This document shows, piece by piece, positions 62,256-64,000 of a stretch of DNA of 64,000 nucleotides. The position numbers and the translations under genes were made by a program. The notes beneath the pieces are model-generated. The model had not been told where the DNA came from. It made no database searches and was given only the letters and a program-made list of their open reading frames with translations. Numbering within the stretch: the first letter of the stretch is position 1; every line of letters starts with the position of its first letter. Source of the stretch: Psychrobacter fozii (GTDB lineage: Bacteria; Pseudomonadota; Gammaproteobacteria; Pseudomonadales; Moraxellaceae); contig NZ_QJSU01000010.1 in the NCBI RefSeq assembly GCF_003217155.1, forward strand, positions 99,887 to 163,886. The letters run 5' to 3'.

Positions 62256-62786
62256 TTAGTCTAGCTTCTCAACTTTACTAAACTCAAGCTCAACCTGAGT
62301 CGGTCGATTAAATACGTTTACTGTCAAATGTAGTTTAGACTTTTCGTAATCGACTTTTTCCACCATACCTTTAAAGTCAGTGAATGGACCGTCGATAACC
62401 AATAACTCTTCGCCCGGCTCAAACAATGTTTTAGGACGTGGATCGGTTTCAGTCTGATTCAAACGATTTAAGATACGATCTGCTTCTACTTGCGTAATCG
62501 GCGCTGGTGTTTCAGGCGTACCGCCGATGAAACCCATAATACGTGGACACTCTTTAACGATGTGCCAAGTATTGTCATTCATTTCCATTTGGATCAAAAC
62601 ATATCCTGGAAAGAATTTACGCTCACTTTTACGCTTTTTGCCGTCTTTCATTTCGACGACTTCTTCAGTAGGAACTAATACGTCACCGAATGATTCAGCG
62701 AAGTCACTACGATTGATACGATCAGTTAATGAACGCTGTACTTGCTTTTCATATCCTGAAAACGCTTGGACAATATACCAACGCAT
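62256..62786 (-). CDS. nusG: Transcription termination/antitermination factor NusG
   Basis: NusG binds RNA polymerase and links it to Rho or to ribosomal protein S10. The 176-residue protein has the NGN domain ([19 protein letters not shown], then [23 protein letters not shown]) and the C-terminal KOW domain ([20 protein letters not shown]). It lies 94 bp after secE. Length is as usual. Confidence 0.98.
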   Translation of the reverse strand: MRWYIVQAFSGYEKQVQRSLTDRINRSDFAESFGDVLVPTEEVVEMKDGKKRKSERKFFPGYVLIQMEMNDNTWHIVKECPRIMGFIGGTPETPAPITQVEADRILNRLNQTETDPRPKTLFEPGEELLVIDGPFTDFKGMVEKVDYEKSKLHLTVNVFNRPTQVELEFSKVEKLD

Positions 62787-62880
62787 GTCACGCTCCTAAT
62801 CGTTATAAGTAAAATGTTGAGTTACAATATTTAAGTTAGAGCGAATCGTAATACACGATAGTGTGCTCAACTTCAAACAT

Positions 62881-63366
62881 TTAACCGATAAATATGCCAA
62901 CGAACCAATTGAAAAAATTATCTAACAGCCAAACAAAAAGCCCAGCAATACCAATCACGACAATAACTTGCCATGTGTATTGAAAGGTTTCGTCTTTACC
63001 TGGCCATGTTACTCGGCGTAGCTCAACAGCGGCATCTTTTAATAATATTTTAAAAGCGCGGCCTTGATGCGTTAATGCCAAGCATACTAATGCAAATACA
63101 ATAAGAGCGACAATGATACTAATACGTACCCAAACATCATTGGCAGGTTGCCAATAGCCAGGTAAATACTGGTTAACCAGAGTCGCGCTAATTAAAACTG
63201 CTGCAGCAAGTAGCCACAAGATCAAATCTTTGATTGAGCCAGTCTTAGCAACTTCAACAGCAGAAGTATTGACCGCTGAGATGTGCTTATCTTTAGACAG
63301 CATTCCACCAGCAACCGCCTTGGCATCAGATAACTTAGTCTCGAGGTTATCTTGATTATTGCTCAT
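62881..63366 (-). CDS. secE: Preprotein translocase subunit SecE
   Basis: SecE stabilises the SecYEG channel in the inner membrane. The 161-residue protein has two N-terminal helices (about 47-67 and 82-102), then the conserved AVELRRVTWPGKDETFQYTW amphipathic segment and the third, essential helix. This is the three-helix type of E. coli, with a longer polar N-terminus (about 45 residues). It lies 51 bp after tRNA-Trp and upstream of nusG. Start ATG 63366 is the first in frame. Confidence 0.97.
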   Translation of the reverse strand: MSNNQDNLETKLSDAKAVAGGMLSKDKHISAVNTSAVEVAKTGSIKDLILWLLAAAVLISATLVNQYLPGYWQPANDVWVRISIIVALIVFALVCLALTHQGRAFKILLKDAAVELRRVTWPGKDETFQYTWQVIVVIGIAGLFVWLLDNFFNWFVGIFIG

Positions 63367-63417
63367 AAAGAACTCGCTTCGGAGATGGTGGGGTACAACA
63401 AAGATGTGATAAGAAGA

Positions 63418-63493
63418 TGGCAGGCGATGTAGGACTCGAACCTACAACCCTCGGTTTTGGAGACCGATGCTCTACCAATTGAGCCAATCGCCT
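63418..63493 (-). tRNA. tRNA-Trp (anticodon CCA)
   Basis: A 76-nt cloverleaf with encoded CCA end. The acceptor stem pairs AGGCGAT with ATCGCCT, the T-arm is GTAGGTTCGAGTCCTAC, and the anticodon loop CTCCAAA reads CCA. Its position upstream of secE is conserved in gammaproteobacteria, and it is probably processed from a tRNA-secE-nusG transcript. Confidence 0.97.
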
Positions 63494-63511
63494 ATGGGTG
63501 TAAAGGACAGC

Positions 63512-63539
63512 ATTATACAATATTGAGCATAAAATGCAA
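63512..63539 (-). promoter_or_regulatory. Promoter of tRNA-Trp / secE-nusG transcript
   Basis: On the minus strand, TTGCAT (63539-63534), a 16-bp spacer and a perfect TATAAT (63517-63512) lie about 20 bp before the tRNA 5' end. Close to the sigma-70 consensus. Confidence 0.7.
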
Positions 63540-63810
63540 GCCTTTAGCGGTAAAATTGTTACTTTTACCTAGTTTGCTCTTATTCAGCACACCTACTCCA
63601 TTAACTGACCGTTTAATTAGGCTGATAATGTGAGTACCTGATAAGAAGCTGCGTTAATATATCAAGCTATACTGCAGATTACAATAGTCTAGAATAGAAA
63701 TAAATTGATTCTGTATGCAATCGATCGATTTTATCTAGAATTTCAATTCTGTAATGAGTATGTCTATATATGGCTAAACCCATAACTTTTCTTTACTTAT
63801 AAACCCCCAT

Positions 63811-63845
63811 AAAAAAAGCCGTTCTCAATAAAGAGAACGGCTTTT
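63811..63845. terminator. tuf terminator
   Basis: Arms AAAAGCCGTTCTC and GAGAACGGCTTTT (13 bp) with loop AATAAA, 30 bp past the tuf stop on the minus strand. Confidence 0.92.
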
Positions 63846-63874
63846 GACTAACGCGTTAAATACTAGGGTCAGTA

Positions 63875-64000
63875 TTAAACGTTAACGTTAGCAACAACAC
63901 CAGCGCCTACAGTACGGCCGCCTTCACGAATAGCGAAGCGAAGACCTTTGTCCATAGCGATTGGGTGGATAAGCTCTACGCCCATCTCAACGTTATCACC
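63875..64000 (-). CDS. tuf: Elongation factor Tu, C-terminal 41 residues
   Basis: The frame enters from the right edge and ends with TAA at 63875. The visible residues include [20 protein letters not shown] and [10 protein letters not shown], the invariant C-terminus of EF-Tu domain III, which delivers aminoacyl-tRNA to the ribosome. The tuf, tRNA-Trp, secE order is typical of gammaproteobacteria. The number of tuf copies in the genome cannot be told from this window. Confidence 0.97.
   Translation of the reverse strand, partial: GDNVEMGVELIHPIAMDKGLRFAIREGGRTVGAGVVANVNV

Larger units (their letters stand above)
63494..63874. other. Intergenic region between tuf and tRNA-Trp
   Basis: This 381-bp gap contains the tuf terminator (63811-63845) and the promoter of the tRNA-Trp/secE transcript (63512-63539). 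The middle part is A+T-rich with nothing else seen. Confidence 0.7.

Overview
The window is chromosomal DNA of a gammaproteobacterium, most likely Moraxellaceae and probably Psychrobacter. The evidence is moderate G+C with A+T-rich spacers, pilMNOPQ followed by aroKB and a SPOR-domain gene and divergent from PBP1A, the tuf / tRNA-Trp / secE-nusG-rplKAJL-rpoBC block, a fadD tandem, and protein sequences close to known Moraxellaceae forms. The genus is inferred from memory of protein and gene-order style, not from a database search. No insertion sequence, prophage, integrase or CRISPR array was seen.

Layout. 1-3.2 kb (minus): truncated lipoprotein, UPF0149 protein, small acidic protein, and an enlarged Smp/AhpA-like membrane protein. 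3.7-9.4 kb (plus): serB, a DUF368 polyprenyl-phosphate transporter, a small membrane protein, an SCP2-like protein, bioB and hemJ. 9.5-18.4 kb (minus): a secreted Cys/His hydrolase-like protein, a two-helix membrane protein, rph, two fadD paralogues and a VWA lipoprotein. 18.7-21.9 kb (plus): parC and two small membrane proteins. 22.2-25.9 kb (minus): an A+T-rich accessory stretch with a lipoprotein, three tandem BLUF photoreceptor paralogues and a secreted PEBP-like protein; related terminator hairpins follow its genes. 26.2-31.0 kb: HAD phosphatase, small membrane protein, SDR, an orphan polyamine-type binding lipoprotein and a FUSC protein. 31.2-37.2 kb: gltBD. 38.1-49.4 kb: SPOR protein, aroB, aroK, pilQPONM (minus) and divergent PBP1A. 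49.5-64 kb (minus): DUF6586-like protein, rpoC, rpoB, rplL, rplJ, rplA, rplK, nusG, secE, tRNA-Trp and the end of tuf.

How the genes work together. pilMNOPQ encode the alignment complex and outer-membrane secretin of type IV pili. A strong terminator separates them from aroKB, which supply the shikimate pathway. gltBD make the two-subunit NADPH glutamate synthase. The secE to rpoC block is the classical secretion, ribosomal-protein and RNA polymerase cluster. It has a promoter before tRNA-Trp, structured RNA before rplJ and a terminator directly after rplL. The two FadD enzymes activate fatty acids.

The least ordinary part is the BLUF triplet. All three keep the flavin-switch Tyr and Gln at canonical spacing, but two have lost the conserved Asn of the pocket. 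Their C-terminal tails stay almost identical, and each gene is followed by an intact or decayed copy of one terminator family. Other points of interest are inverted repeats far upstream of gltB, a perfect 22-bp palindrome between rplA and rplJ, and a palindrome plus hairpin before the second fadD.
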